Notes under the pieces: generated by a model
Told to the model about the DNA's origin: nothing
The model's input: only the letters and a program-made list of their open reading frames with translations
Databases searched by the model: none
Assembly: GCA_007922225.1 (NCBI GenBank)
Contig: ML679956.1
Span: forward strand, 77,203,848 to 77,267,847
Source: Emydura subglobosa
Taxonomy: Eukaryota > Chordata > Testudines > Chelidae
Reading direction: 5' to 3'
Length of the DNA: 64,000 bases
Program-made: the position numbers and the translations under genes
Part shown: positions 30,641-40,840 of the stretch, piece by piece
How the letters are laid out: each line of letters begins with the position of its first letter
Position numbering within the stretch: position 1 is the stretch's first letter

Positions 30641-31108
30641 TATTCACTGACTGGGATCGGTGGGCCGAAGGGGGAGGCCCAGGAATCAATCTGGGAGGAG
30701 AAAGAATGAAAAAACAGACTGAGTGGGTCACAAAAATGGGAATGGAGGCACTGGACAGGCCAGAGGCGCTAGGTTAGCAGCCCGGGAGCCCGGGATCCTT
30801 GTTTATGTACACGACAGGTACAGCACCAGCAGGAGAAGGGTGTGACGAGCAGCCGGAATCAGCCATTTGCACTGTACAACAACAGATTGTACCAAACTCA
30901 GCAACCATGCCACGTATTTTGAAGAGCCATCTATTGCTGCGTGCCATCCTTAAGCCCTGAAGTTTAAGGAGCCTGATCTGTTCAGCTAACCAAAAAGGAG
31001 GTTGAGAGGCAACATGACCTAGGGCCCAGGTGGTTACATGTGGAAAACACAACTGATAGTGGTGGTAGAGGTGGGGGTGTCTTTTTGACACGGCTGAAGA
31101 GGCATAGC
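30641..31108. other. No recognised feature
   Basis: Unique-looking sequence with one 105-codon minus-strand frame of no recognisable kind. Confidence 0.4.
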
Positions 31109-31109
31109 A

Positions 31110-31262
31110 AGATCCAACGGATGGAAGTTGAAGTCAGACAAATTCCACCGTGAAATAAAAAGCAATTTCCTCACAGGGAGGGCAAATGGACATTGGATCA
31201 GCTTACCAGTGTTGGTGGTGATGGACTCCCCATTGCTTGGCATCTTTAAGATGATATTCAAT
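31110..31262 (+). mobile_element. CR1 element A, sense, part 1
   Basis: The words 'tggaagttgaagtcagaca', 'gcaatttcctcacaggg', 'cttaccagtgttggtggtg' and 'catctttaagatgatattc' form the last coding bases and early tail of a CR1 subfamily. It stops at a second CR1 and resumes at about 31,690. Confidence 0.68.
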
Positions 31263-31689
31263 ATCTTATGAGAAGACTTATGAGGAGAGGCTGAGTGAAC
31301 TAGGCTTATTTAGTCTTCAGAGGAGAAGAATGAGGGGGGATTTGATAGTGGCCTTCAACTACCTGACGGCGGGTCCCAGGAAGGATGGAGCTAGGCCGTT
31401 CTCAGTGGTGGCAGATGACAGAACAAGGAGCAATAGTCTCAAGTTTCAGTGGGGGAGGTCTAGGTTGGACATTAGGAAAAGCTTTTTCACTAGGAGGGTG
31501 GTGAAGCCCTGAAATGGGTTACCTAGGGAGGTGGTGGAATCTCCATCCTTATAGGTTTTAAAGGCCTGGCTTGAGAAAGCCCTGGCTGGGATGGTTTAGT
31601 TGGGGTTTGTTCTGCTTTGAGCAGGGGGTTGGACTAGATACCTCCTGAGGTCCCTTCCAAGCCTAACCTTCTAGGATTCTATGATCATT
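31263..31689 (+). mobile_element. CR1 element B, sense, nested in element A
   Basis: It begins near 'gacttatgaggagaggctg' and runs through 'agaatgaggggggatttgat', 'ttcactaggagggtggtgaa' and 'gaggtcccttccaagcc' to 'ctaggattctatgatc'. The terminal ATTCTATG-type unit marks a complete 3' end. The host sequence on both sides is another CR1. Confidence 0.85.
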
Positions 31690-31805
31690 CTAAAACCCAT
31701 GCTTTAATCCTATTTCTGGGGGGAAATTTACAGCTTGTATTATAGGGGAGGTCAGATTAGATACTCATAGTGGTCCCTTCTGGCTTTAGAGTCTATGAAA
31801 TCTAT
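31690..31805 (+). mobile_element. CR1 element A, sense, part 2
   Basis: It continues with 'tattataggggaggtcagat', 'tagatactcatagtggtccc' and 'ttagagtctatgaaatctat', the terminal tail expected after part 1. Confidence 0.72.
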
Positions 31806-32128
31806 GGAAAGCTACTGGCACATTATCTGTTAACTAACAATAGAGCATTCCCATAACACAGGGAACACTTCCCCGACACAGTGTGGGAAATCATTTCACA
31901 CCCACTTCTACTTACAAGTGTTAACCAGGCCAGTCTTGCTTAGCAAAGGAGATCTAACACATCCTCAAGTGTAGGTGATATGACGGCACATGGTTTTCAT
32001 ACCCTATGAGAATCGTAACCTGTAGTGTAGGGGAGATGGATAGAATCTCTTCAAATAGTTTGTGAGCGCTATAGTGATATCCTTTGTGTTTTCTTTGTAC
32101 ATTTTTACAAGTCTATGGAGCTAGGTCT
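31806..32128. other. No recognised feature
   Basis: Unique-looking sequence between CR1 copies. Confidence 0.4.
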
Positions 32129-32129
32129 G

Positions 32130-32532
32130 GAATAGACCCATAAACTCATAGATTTCAAGGTCAGAAGGGACCAATATGCTCATCTAGTCCGATCTCCTGC
32201 ACAGCGCAGGTCACAGAACCTCACCCATCCACTCCTGTAATAGACCCTGACCTATCACTGAGTTACTGAAGTCCTCAAATTATGGTTTAAAGACTTCAAG
32301 GTACAGAGAGTCCAACAGAAAGTGACCCATGCTCCATGGCACAGAGGAAGGTAAAAAAACCCCAGATCCTTTGCCAATCTGCCCTGGGGGAAAATTCGTT
32401 CCTGACCCCAAATATGGTGTTCAGCTAAACCCTGAGCATGTGGGCAAGAGACATCAGTCAGACATCCAGGAAAGAATTCTCTGTTGTGACTCAGAACCTC
32501 CCCATCTAACATCCCATCACAAGCCATTGGGC
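32130..32532 (-). mobile_element. CR1 LINE 3' tail, antisense
   Basis: Antisense words 'aggtcagaagggaccaatat', 'tcctgcacagcgcaggtcac', 'ctgccctgggggaaaattcg', 'gaccccaaatatggtgttca' and 'gagcatgtgggcaag' mirror the tail at 38,555-38,968. No coding part is left. Confidence 0.9.
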
Positions 32533-32870
32533 TTATTGCACATACTTAGCACATATGTTTATTTGGGCCCCACGATGCCCAGGGGTTTCCTTCATTTTAT
32601 GTTTGATGTATAGAGCGCACAAAACGCCTCCTAACACATCCTTGTTTGGCTGGGCAATGATATACTTGTACGTGTTTTGCTGGTGCTATTGACGTACCAA
32701 TCTTCTGAAAAACTGATGAGACGTGTAATTAAATAGATATGCCTGACTGATATAGCCCAGGCTGTTCGAGCCAGATCCCAATCTCCTTGATGTGGCTTTA
32801 AAGCCGGAGTGTCTCTGTTGTACAGGATCGCAGATCACAGTGACCTTAGAAGAAATTTTTTGCTTCCTTT
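32533..32870. other. No recognised feature
   Basis: Unique-looking sequence. Confidence 0.4.
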
Positions 32871-32873
32871 TAA

Positions 32874-33075
32874 AAGGCAGTGTTGTGCAGTGGGTAGGGA
32901 AGCCAGGGGGATCTGGGGGTGTATTCCTGACTCTGCTACTGACTTGTGTGGGCCTGGCCCAGTCACTTTGTTTCTATTTCCCTTCCTGCCCTTTGTGTGT
33001 CCTTGTCTACTTAGATCTTAAACTCTTTGTGTTGGGGACCATCTCTCACTGTGTCCTGCAGTGGGGCCCTGGGTA
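32874..33075 (+). repeat. MIR-like composite SINE, sense
   Basis: It reads 'aggcagtgttgtgcagtggg', 'ttcctgactctgctactgac', 'ggcctggcccagtcactttg' and ends with 'cttaaactctttgtgttggg' and 'tgtcctgcagtggggcc', the sense counterpart of the 'ccccaaagagc' motif. The 137-codon frame covering it is incidental. Confidence 0.7.
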
Positions 33076-33253
33076 TATGTGTATGGTGGGGGAGCTATTC
33101 AGTGAGCTGGATTTGGTGTCACTCCAGCGATTCCTGAAAAAGGCAGTCAGAATGCAGGCTCTTGAGATTAGATTCACTCTCATAGGTTCAAAACAGCCAC
33201 CCTAATATGACGTTGAGGGCAGGCCGGATTTAAGAGTATTTACATAAGGGGCT

Positions 33254-33330
33254 CAGGCCCAGATTCTCAAACGGGTCTAGGCACCTAACTCCCATTGGTT
33301 TCATTACGCACCTAACTCCTACTAACGTTA
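33254..33330. repeat. Hairpin repeat with GCACCTAACTCC arms
   Basis: It begins 'ggcccagattctcaaacggg' and contains 'taggcacctaactcccattg' and a second 'cgcacctaactcc'. I recognise the family as a palindromic repeat; the second arm is decayed. Confidence 0.48.
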
Positions 33331-34000
33331 ACTCTTTGTACTTCATCTAGGGGAAAAAATATTAATTGAAAATTACATTCTGAAGCGTCTACGGATTGCT
33401 TCTAGTGCTGTGGATGCTAACTCACCTTGACACATTCATTGCATAGCTCAACATTTGATTAGACAACTGATTTCCAAACAGCTGTAAAAACCCAGGGCGT
33501 TGTGCCTCTCACCCCAGTTTGCTCCTTTTTCTCAGCTCTGATCATCGTTAAGTTGTGATCTGTGCACAGGAGCCGTCGCAGGAGATTCAGTAACAGAACC
33601 CGAAGTGGCCCTTTATCATCTCCTGCCCTTTTTTAGGAGTCAGTTCCAGGGATGGGGGGGCTCACGGAGTTTAGGTTTTAGGGAACATTTGTTCGGGACA
33701 ATGCTAGAGCAATGACATCGAGAGGTCATGATTGCATGGAACGTTTGCACACCCATGTTACAGCCACGTCAATGTGGAAGAGGCAATCCCTTATTCACAG
33801 CTAGACGCATCATCCTTACTAAAATATCCACCAGGAAGCAAACATCCTGCCCACACAGATCATGCATTTCACTCACGGCTAACTAAACACGGCTAAAGTC
33901 ATTGCACCAACTGGCATGCTCTGTTAGCGTGATATTAGATCCACACCAGCTCCGCCTTGCTCTGCAGTACAAGAGTAGTTGCAACAGACGTTATGGCACA
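33331..34000. other. No recognised feature
   Basis: Unique-looking sequence with a G run near 33,650. Confidence 0.4.
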
Positions 34001-34002
34001 CA

Positions 34003-34095
34003 TGGGCCAGGTGCTCTGCTGCCATAATCAGCGTAGTTCCACTGACATCAACGGAGGCCAACGTCCAGTCTAAATCGGCAGTGCTCCATTGAAAC
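34003..34095. repeat. Hairpin repeat of the GATCTGGCCC family
   Basis: It starts 'gggccaggtgctctgctgcc', has 'aatcagcgtagttccactga' and the centre 'catcaacggagg', then 'taaatcggcagtgctccatt'. The paired arms are recognisable though diverged. Confidence 0.55.
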
Positions 34096-34390
34096 CACTG
34101 GGGACAGATCGTTAGCTGGGGTAAACGTGCGTCACTCCAAGTCAGTACACCAGCTGCTCCCACTCTCTTCCTCCAAAAGACTCTGGAAGGCCCATTGATA
34201 CGGTGAAGTGTTCAGGACCGTACCCCACTCTGGGATCAGTCTGGGCTCTATAGCTTTGCATATCGCCCAGTCCTGCATGCCGGGGGGAAATTCACCCCTG
34301 TGCAGGACGGCCAGCGCAAGGTCTATGAACCCCATCGTACCTCAAAATAGGGCTCTGACTCCTATCTACCCCTCCCCAATCTTTTCTTTC
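34096..34390. other. No recognised feature
   Basis: Unique-looking sequence. Confidence 0.35.
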
Positions 34391-34393
34391 ATT

Positions 34394-34510
34394 ATGAATA
34401 TTTTATTGCAGGGCCTAGGAGCCCCAGTTATGGACCAGGACCCCATTGTATAGCTAAGCACTGGGCAAACAGATTAAAAAAGACCGTCCCTGCCCCCAAA
34501 GAGATGACAA
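34394..34510 (+). repeat. MIR-like composite SINE fragment
   Basis: The order 'ccccagttatggaccagga', 'ccccattgtatagctaagc', 'gcaaacagattaaaaaagac' and 'ccctgcccccaaagagatg' matches 63,225-63,320. Confidence 0.8.
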
Positions 34511-34722
34511 GCCAAGTGCTGGTCACTGCTTGGTGGCACACTCAGAGAGCAGTCCCTCTGCCATCCTCCTCCCCCCCCCCCAGGGCAATTGTGACAGCCC
34601 TTTGCATGGCCCGCACAAAAGAGCAGAGACTACTTGTGTCCCCTTCTTCCAGCTCCTGTCACAATACATCCCTGAGCAGCCACGATCATGACTGCTTCTA
34701 GTGGTCAGCCTATGAGGAGGTT
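34511..34722. other. No recognised feature; C run
   Basis: An 11-base C run lies at 34,571-34,581. Nothing else is supported. Confidence 0.45.
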
Positions 34723-34723
34723 A

Positions 34724-34812
34724 AGGCCCAGATCCATAATAGGACACAGCTGCTTAACCCCCATGGAAATCAGCAGCAGCGAGGCACCCATATAACTTTG
34801 AGGATCTGGGCA
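34724..34812. repeat. Hairpin repeat of the GATCTGGGCC type
   Basis: The ends 'aggcccagatcc' and 'ggatctgggc' are reverse complements, with 'tgcttaacccccatgg' at the centre. The arms between are partly decayed. Confidence 0.6.
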
Positions 34813-35478
34813 TACGCTCCTTCCACCACTCCCGTACCCCAAATGGCTTTTGGACTCTCCCGGAGGTCGCGGTTTCTGTCCCTGCTGATGGCCTGCGGTG
34901 GGGATTGTTACAAGCATCATCTAACGTTTCCATTGCTGAAGGATACCCCCGTCGAGAAAGAAGGGCTGCTTGCATGATCTCAAATATTCATCCAACACTT
35001 TAGTGGAACTAAGTCCTGGGAGGCTGGGGGGGGAGGTGTCAAAACACTTCTGATATTGTCCCCCCCACCAACCTCCCTGCCCCAAATATCATTTCCCATT
35101 TTCCTCTGTAATTTCTGGTTCCGGCCACAAATGGAAATGCCAGAACACCAGGGGAAAGGCTCTTCCACATTATTTCTGTCCCTGCCAGAAACAGGAAATA
35201 CCAGAACCCTCGTGAGAAAACAAACCTGGGTCTTATGAAAATTCTCGCTTCATCTTATAGGCCCATGGCACCTGTTTCAGCGGTCACCACGCCGGCATAA
35301 CTCTGAAGCAACTTAATTGAAGCGAATGGAATAACACTGCGATGAAACTGGACTCAAGGGATTCACACAAGACATAGGGAGCTTATACTGAACCGATCCG
35401 AATCTCCAAAGCTTGTGATCTTCCGCCCGCACCAACTGAGAAGAGAGGAGACCCTTCACCAGCAACTTGTCACGTTGA
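34813..35478. other. No recognised feature
   Basis: A local direct repeat, 'atttctggttccggccac' against 'atttctgtccctgccag' with 'aaatgccagaacaccag' and 'aaataccagaaccctcg', lies at 35,109-35,213. No coding evidence. Confidence 0.4.
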
Positions 35479-35480
35479 TC

Positions 35481-35548
35481 TTGATCTGACATCCACTGAA
35501 GTTGATGGAAAGGCTCCCATTGACTTCATTTAGCATCAGGTCAGGGCT
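35481..35548. repeat. Hairpin repeat of the CATTGAAGTCAATGG type
   Basis: The left 'tgatctgacatccactgaag' and right 'cattgacttcatttagcatc' with 'aggtcaggg' pair around 'tggaaaggctccc'. Confidence 0.62.
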
Positions 35549-36008
35549 ACAGTACATGTGACTGAGCTGCCAGGTGAGATGCAGCCCAAGCCTTAAGGCA
35601 ACGGTGAAAAACTTCATTGCACCACTAGCACCTGGCCCTGGCTTCCTTTTTTTAATTTTCAGCTGCTTTTAATTAAATGCTCAGCCCTTTCTGGTAGCAC
35701 TGGCCCTTTTCTGCTATTTCCACATTAAAAGAATGCTTCCCCTGTATTACATTCATTAAACGCAGGAATACAAACTATTTTTTTTTTAAACCCAGACATT
35801 CCTCATTTTATGATGTTCCCGTATTTCTTAACTCCTGCGTACGAGGGCCCCATCCGCAGTCGCAGTCAGCGATGTGAGCCACACGCTTTGGCTAGGAGAG
35901 TGGCTTGTAAAAATGTCCCTGGCCTTTTAGACAGAGCAGCACAGTCCTGTTTGCTCCCCCCACTTCCCCTTTAAAGAGCTGGTGCAAAGGATGCTTTGCA
36001 AAGAGATT
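35549..36008. other. Unique block, possible conserved non-coding DNA
   Basis: The part from 35,640 to 35,800 has AT-rich words such as 'cagctgcttttaattaaatg' and 'tacattcattaaacgcagg' and no repeat signature. No open frame is supported. Confidence 0.35.
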
Positions 36009-36009
36009 T

Positions 36010-36097
36010 GGGGCCACGTCCTCAGCTGGCACGAAGCAGCATAGCTCCTCCGACATCAGCGGAGCTCCTCTGGGTTACACCAGCTGAGGATCCGTCC
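36010..36097. repeat. Hairpin repeat of the GATCTGGCCC family, best copy
   Basis: The left arm 'ggggccacgtcctcagctgg' with 'agcatagctcctcc' pairs with the right arm 'ggagctcctctgggttacac' and 'cagctgaggatccgtcc' around the centre 'gacatc'. The element is 88 bases and nearly all of it can pair. Confidence 0.75.
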
Positions 36098-36780
36098 TTC
36101 CATCCTGCGCCATCGCCCAGGGAAATCCACTAAGTGAATTTTCTTGGCTGACGGTGGGTTGGTTTTTTTGTTTTTGTTTTATATTTTTTTGTTTTTAATA
36201 ATTTTGATGTAGATGTTGGGCCATCCACCCAGGTCCTTCCCAGGAGTACCCAGCTCAGGTCAGGAGAGAGGGCGCCAAGGTGCCCTTTATGCCCATTCCC
36301 CCAATCCTGGCCTGTCTGGGTACAAAGCCAGTACTCAGTGCAAATTACAAAAACCCAAAGGTTGCTCTACTCTAATTTAGCTCCCAACAGCCCCTATTGA
36401 GGACAAAGACGGCAGTTTCGTATACTAAGGTGCAGGGAGCACCCTGTAGTTGTGCCCTCTTTTCCCTGGACTCCTCCCTCCATGCCCGTGGCTGAGAGCA
36501 GGGGCGTCACAGCTGCTGTTATGGCAGCTCTATTTGGAAAGGGTCCTGTTGTCTTCAGTGGGTTTTGGATCAGGCCCTTCGGCAGAAGGAATCTTCCAGG
36601 GGCCCACTCGGTAGCATGTGGCTTCTGCACAGGGAACAATCCAGGCACCTGGGGTTTTGTGTCAGGCTGGGAGCTCGGGTCTTCACTGCACGTGTACAGA
36701 GAGCAGCGAATTTAGGCTGTGGGAAGGCAGAAAGCAACTGAGCTCGTGCATGCTGCTATTGCTAGACGGCACCCCTCTTA
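36098..36780. other. No recognised feature; TTTTTG-rich tract
   Basis: A T-rich low-complexity tract lies at 36,160-36,205. A half motif 'cttcagtgggttttggatca' at 36,554-36,573 is one arm of the CATTGAAGTCAATGG hairpin. Confidence 0.42.
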
Positions 36781-36783
36781 CCA

Positions 36784-36968
36784 GAGCAGCTGAGCACCTC
36801 ACCCTTGTATGATGCATTTCTCCTCACAGCTGCCCCGTGTGGCAGGGCAGGGCCATTACCCTGTTTTTACAGCTGAGGAACTGAGGCACAGAGAGACAAA
36901 CTGGTCACGAAGGGATTTGAACCCAGGGCTCCCGAGTGCTCAGATAGCGCCCTAGCCGTGGGACTGTT
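36784..36968 (-). repeat. MIR-like SINE, antisense
   Basis: It reads 'tgagcacctcacccttgtat', 'cattaccctgtttttacagc', 'tgaggaactgaggcacagag', 'gggatttgaacccagggctc' and 'atagcgccctagccgtggg'. The last part is the tRNA-like start read antisense. Confidence 0.88.
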
Positions 36969-37624
36969 ACTCCTTTTTACGAGGCAGGCAGCCAGCACTT
37001 AACGTGCACCCCGTGGATTCTTAGAAAGCCAGCCGGGGTCGGACTCAAACTCACAGCAGAGAGCTGGTCTGGTAATTTAGTGGTCAGTGTCAGTCACCTT
37101 GAGCCACCCATTTGCTCTGTGGTGGGGGAGGGGGGCTAACGCCCAGCTGGTGGAGCCAGGGCTAGCACTGATCGAACCGGCATGCTAAAAACAGAGCATT
37201 GCAGCGGTCATGTCACAAGGGGCTAGCCACCTTCAGGGCAAGCCTAATGTCTCGGATGGGCACATGGGCAGGATGCTGCTCCCTCCTGCCGCCATGGCCA
37301 CACTCTACATTGAGCACATTAGCGCCAAGCGAGCTAGTGCGGGAATGTCTCCTGGGGCTGGGAATTACTTTCCCGGCTCAATGTGCAGCTGGCCCCACAG
37401 TGAGGCTGTTAGCAAGGGTGCCAACGGGGGTGGTAACTCTCAGGATGTGGTCACTTGAGAACTAGGAATTAGATAGAGACCACGAACTCACTGCATGGGG
37501 GACACTGAACAGCCATGATCTGGCAGTGATTATCGGCTACCACTGGTCTAGGATGAATTTGAATTGGTGGCCTAAGGTTTTAAGAGCGCCCAATCCTGCT
37601 TTCAACCTACGGGGCCACCCAGGC
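36969..37624. other. No recognised feature
   Basis: Two plus-strand frames (37,199-37,465 and 37,210-37,458) overlap in different phases and have no domain. The last 100 bases contain SINE-like words but no clear family. Confidence 0.4.
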
Positions 37625-37626
37625 CA

Positions 37627-37880
37627 GGTCTAAACTAGACAGTTAGGTCGACTCAGCTACCTTGCTCAGGGGCGTGAAAAATCCAGACCCCAGAGCAATG
37701 TAGTTAAGATGACCTAATTGCCAGTGTAAACAGCATTAGGTCAAAGGAAGAATTCTTTCATCAAGCTAGCTACCTCCTCTTGGGGAGGTGGATTAAGTAC
37801 AGCGACGGGGGAATCTCTCTTGTCACCGTAGTGTCCGCATACAAAGGCGCAGCTGAAGCATTTCTAGTGAAGACATAGCC
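37627..37880. mobile_element. Inverted-repeat element with GGTCTAAAC-type ends
   Basis: It opens 'ggtctaaactagacagttag' and closes 'tctagtgaagacatagcc'. Internal words 'cttgctcaggggcgtgaaaa', 'cctcttggggaggtggatta' and 'gcgacgggggaatctctctt' are those of a turtle short DNA-transposon family I recognise. The 151-codon minus-strand frame that enters it is incidental. Confidence 0.72.
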
Positions 37881-38460
37881 GTAATCTGCCATCTGCAGCC
37901 AGGATCTTGAGAAATAAACATCTGGTTTTAATGCAAATGTCCAAAGCAACAAACAAGGGAAGAAAACAATGGTAGGATTTCTAAGTAGATGTTTTTCAGG
38001 AGGTGTCAGAGCCTCCTTAATTACTTGACCGCAGATATTGTAAGACAGACCAGAATTTTCATTACTCATACAATTACGCAAGGATGTCATCCTGAAATTG
38101 TAAACTTCTGTGTTCTTCTGTCCTTTATGGAGATTTTCACCTATAATAAATTGAGAATAAGCCTTTTTTCCCCTCCCGTGTTCTTTGATGATAATATTCA
38201 TCCTGTGCCATTCATTTGAGAACATTTTTAAAAAAGAGATGCTTAAAGTAGCGGAAGAATTAGGAGGCTGGAGATGCTATCATCTGATTGCTCTGAGTTA
38301 CTCATGTGCTCATCAGCTGTATTTTCTGGGGTATCAGACCGGCTGTTTCATTACATTTTTCTATGGTGTCGCCTTCCATTCTGACAGACGAAGAATAAGC
38401 TTGTGGTTTAAGCACTGGGTGGACATTTAGCTTCATTTCTACCGAACTCATGGGTTCAAG
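37881..38460. other. No recognised feature
   Basis: AT-rich unique-looking sequence with frames up to 81 codons and no domain. Confidence 0.4.
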
Positions 38461-38461
38461 A

Positions 38462-38554
38462 GGTAGTCTTATGATTACTGACCTGGGACTAAAAAGCTCT
38501 ATCTTCAGTTCCCCATTTGGTTGCAGATTTCCTGTGTGAGCTTGGGAAATTGAC
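38462..38554 (+). repeat. MIR-like SINE, sense, part 1
   Basis: It reads 'gtcttatgattactgacctg', 'atcttcagttccccatttgg' and 'tcctgtgtgagcttgggaaa'. It is interrupted here by a CR1 tail. Confidence 0.7.
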
Positions 38555-38970
38555 CCATCTTTGACTACTGGCGGTAAATGTGCCCAATGGCCTGTGATGG
38601 GATGTTAGATGAGGTGGGTTCTGAGTCACGACAGAGAATTCTTTCTGAGTGTCTGGCTAGGTCTTTCCCACATGCTCAGGGTTTAGCTGATCGCCATATT
38701 TGGGGTCAGGAAGGAATTTTTCTCCCAGGGCAGATTGACAGAGGCCCTGGGGTTTTGTTGCCTTCCTCTGCAGCATGGGGCATGAGTCACTTGCTGGTGG
38801 ATTTTCTGTACCTTGAAGTCTTTACATGATTATTTGAGGATTTCGATAACTCAGTCTTAGGTTAGGGGTCTATTACAGGAGTGGATGGGTGAAGTTCTGT
38901 GGCCTGTGTTGTGCAGGAGGTCAGACGAGATGATCATAATTGTCCCTTCTGACCTTACAGTCTATAAGTT
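38555..38970 (+). mobile_element. CR1 LINE 3' tail, sense, inserted in a MIR
   Basis: The order 'ccaatggcctgtgatgggat', 'agagaattctttctgagtgt', 'gatcgccatatttggggtca', 'ggcatgagtcacttgctgg', 'gtaccttgaagtcttt', 'ggtctattacaggagtggat' and 'ttgtcccttctgaccttaca' is a near-complete tail of this CR1 subfamily. It serves as the reference for the antisense copies at 10,476 and 32,130. Confidence 0.92.
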
Positions 38971-39100
38971 CAAGTCATTTTAATGTCCGTGCCTTAGATT
39001 CCCCATTCCTAAAATAGGGGTCATGCTATTTCCCTTGCTTGTCGGGGATGTCATGAGGCACTCAAATACCATGGTGATGGGGGCTAACTAACTATCTAAA
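38971..39100 (+). repeat. MIR-like SINE, sense, part 2
   Basis: It resumes with 'tgccttagattccccattcc', 'taaaataggggtcatgctat' and 'atgtcatgaggcactcaaat', which is what follows part 1 in the MIR order. Confidence 0.72.
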
Positions 39101-39985
39101 TAAAGAGAATTCCCTCAAAATGCTTCACACAGAAGGATCATTTCACCCACTACTGAAATCCTAGAGCAAGATAGCAACATCACACGGGGAATAGAGAAGA
39201 ATTCCATCACCGGCTGCAGGGAGGGTTTTGCTAACATGTAGAGAAGCATTTATACTGGAACTTGGCTAATATTACCTCCACTTTTGCATAAAGCAACATA
39301 AGAGCCTTGATTCTCTGCTGTGGTGTGGTTGTTTTGCACCCCAGAAGATTCATCTGCTGGAGGATTGCCTCAATGTATGGGGATCCTTGGCTGGCACAAA
39401 GTCACCATAAGAAGTCCTATAACCCCCTCATTCTAGCTTTCCACGGCTGGGGGCATGACCAGGGAAAGGAGTCTCTGGCCAGAGCATTCAGCTGCTAGAA
39501 TGGACTTTACAGGCAGTTGGATATTGGTGCAGCCTTCAAGATGTTCTAATTTATGCCGGGAGGTGGGGGGCAGCCTGGCTGAAAATCATCTTTTATGCCC
39601 CGGTGCCGACTTACATCAAGTGCGCCTTTCCCCATTTCAGAGGATCTGGCCCAGTATCTTTAATGATCCATAATTATTACATCCCATTGATAAGATGCTT
39701 GATGGCCCTGATCCGATGTCTGTGGAAGACAAGAGGAAGCCTTCCATTGACTTCTGCCGGCATTGAGTCAGGGCCTGTGTCTCCACCATGCCAAGACAGG
39801 GCTGGAGGGGGGAGTCATACCTCTACAAACTCCATCCCCGCCCCGAGGTGTTCCTTGCAGCTTCCCCATCATAGCATAAAAAACCCGACAGTGTCTAACT
39901 TTGTGATCTCACACTCCCGGGGGCAGAACTGCAATAGCATGCGGATTTCTGTCGTCGGAAACCTTGGCTAGGGAGTTAAGATGTA
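39101..39985. other. No recognised gene; one hairpin fragment
   Basis: A 122-codon plus-strand frame (39,603-39,971) has no domain. A hairpin of the CATTGAAGTCAATGG type lies at about 39,706-39,780 (gccctgatccgatgtctg ... ccattgacttctgccg). The rest is unique-looking. Confidence 0.42.
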
Positions 39986-40610
39986 ATTGGACATTTTTCT
40001 TTCATCTGGTTTTACTTGCTCTTTATTTCCAGCACGCTCCCCGAGGTGCTCATTTGAAAGTGGTTGCTTTCAACTGCTGCTTAATCTATGACATCCTCAT
40101 TTTCATCCACGCATCACAATAAGCCAACGTAATAAATGGCTGGTAATTTTTTTCTTTGAGCGAGGAAGCAAAGGAAAATTATGGCCCTCTTACAATACCA
40201 CAGAACTGGCTCTGTGTTTGCATTGATCAAATGTTTAACATTAAGTAACCAATTAAGAGCGAGGCAGCAAACATAGAATCATGTTGTTTAGGAAATAGCT
40301 CTCTTTTCTGGTTCTTTCATTTACAGACTGCAGCTTCAGGCTGTGAGGGAATCATTTCCCTTTTTTCTCTCTCAAGAGAGGTGTTCCCTCAGGAGAGGTG
40401 TTCCCAAATTTCTATTCTACGTATGTTATCTAATTACCTCTCTGTCAAGTTTAAAAACAATCAAACAGAAAAAAGAAATGATAGTCACAACACGGGGGAG
40501 GAAATGAATCATAAAAGAATAAGAACTGAGGACTCAGATTCAGTGCTGCAAAAACAAGGGATGGAATAGGAAACCTACCTCATGATTTGTTTTGCTTTCC
40601 TCCAGTTTAC
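39986..40610. other. Unique AT-rich block, possible conserved non-coding DNA
   Basis: From 39,990 to 40,330 there are no repeat signatures. AT-rich words such as 'gcattgatcaaatgtttaac' and 'agtaaccaattaagagcg' are the kind found in homeodomain-bound elements. This is inference from texture only. A short tandem 'gagaggtgttccctcagg' with 'gagaggtgttccc' lies near 40,376-40,405. Confidence 0.35.
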
Positions 40611-40613
40611 CCC

Positions 40614-40840
40614 AATTCATTATTATTACAATTGTGCTCATGGTGCTAAGTGCTGTACAAACTTAGCAAGAGACAGTCCCTGCCCCAAAGAGCTTACAAA
40701 CTAAATAGACAAGAGATAACACAACTGAAGCAACATGCTGAATATCATTCAATGAGTCAGAGAGAAGGGCAGCAGTGGAACTTATGTTCCTTGGCTATTA
40801 GTTTAATTGCCTATACGCTGGACCACAGTACTTTCTGATT
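40614..40840 (-). repeat. MIR-like composite SINE
   Basis: The motif 'gtgctgtacaaacttagcaa' and 'cctgccccaaagagcttac' leads into 'caatgagtcagagagaagg' and 'agtggaacttatg', then 'cgctggaccacagtactttc'. The order is that of the antisense composite SINE at 22,345, more degraded. Confidence 0.65.

Noticed and set aside
37770..38225. 151-codon minus-strand frame
   Set aside because: Part of it is the end of an inverted-repeat element and the remainder has no recognisable domain.
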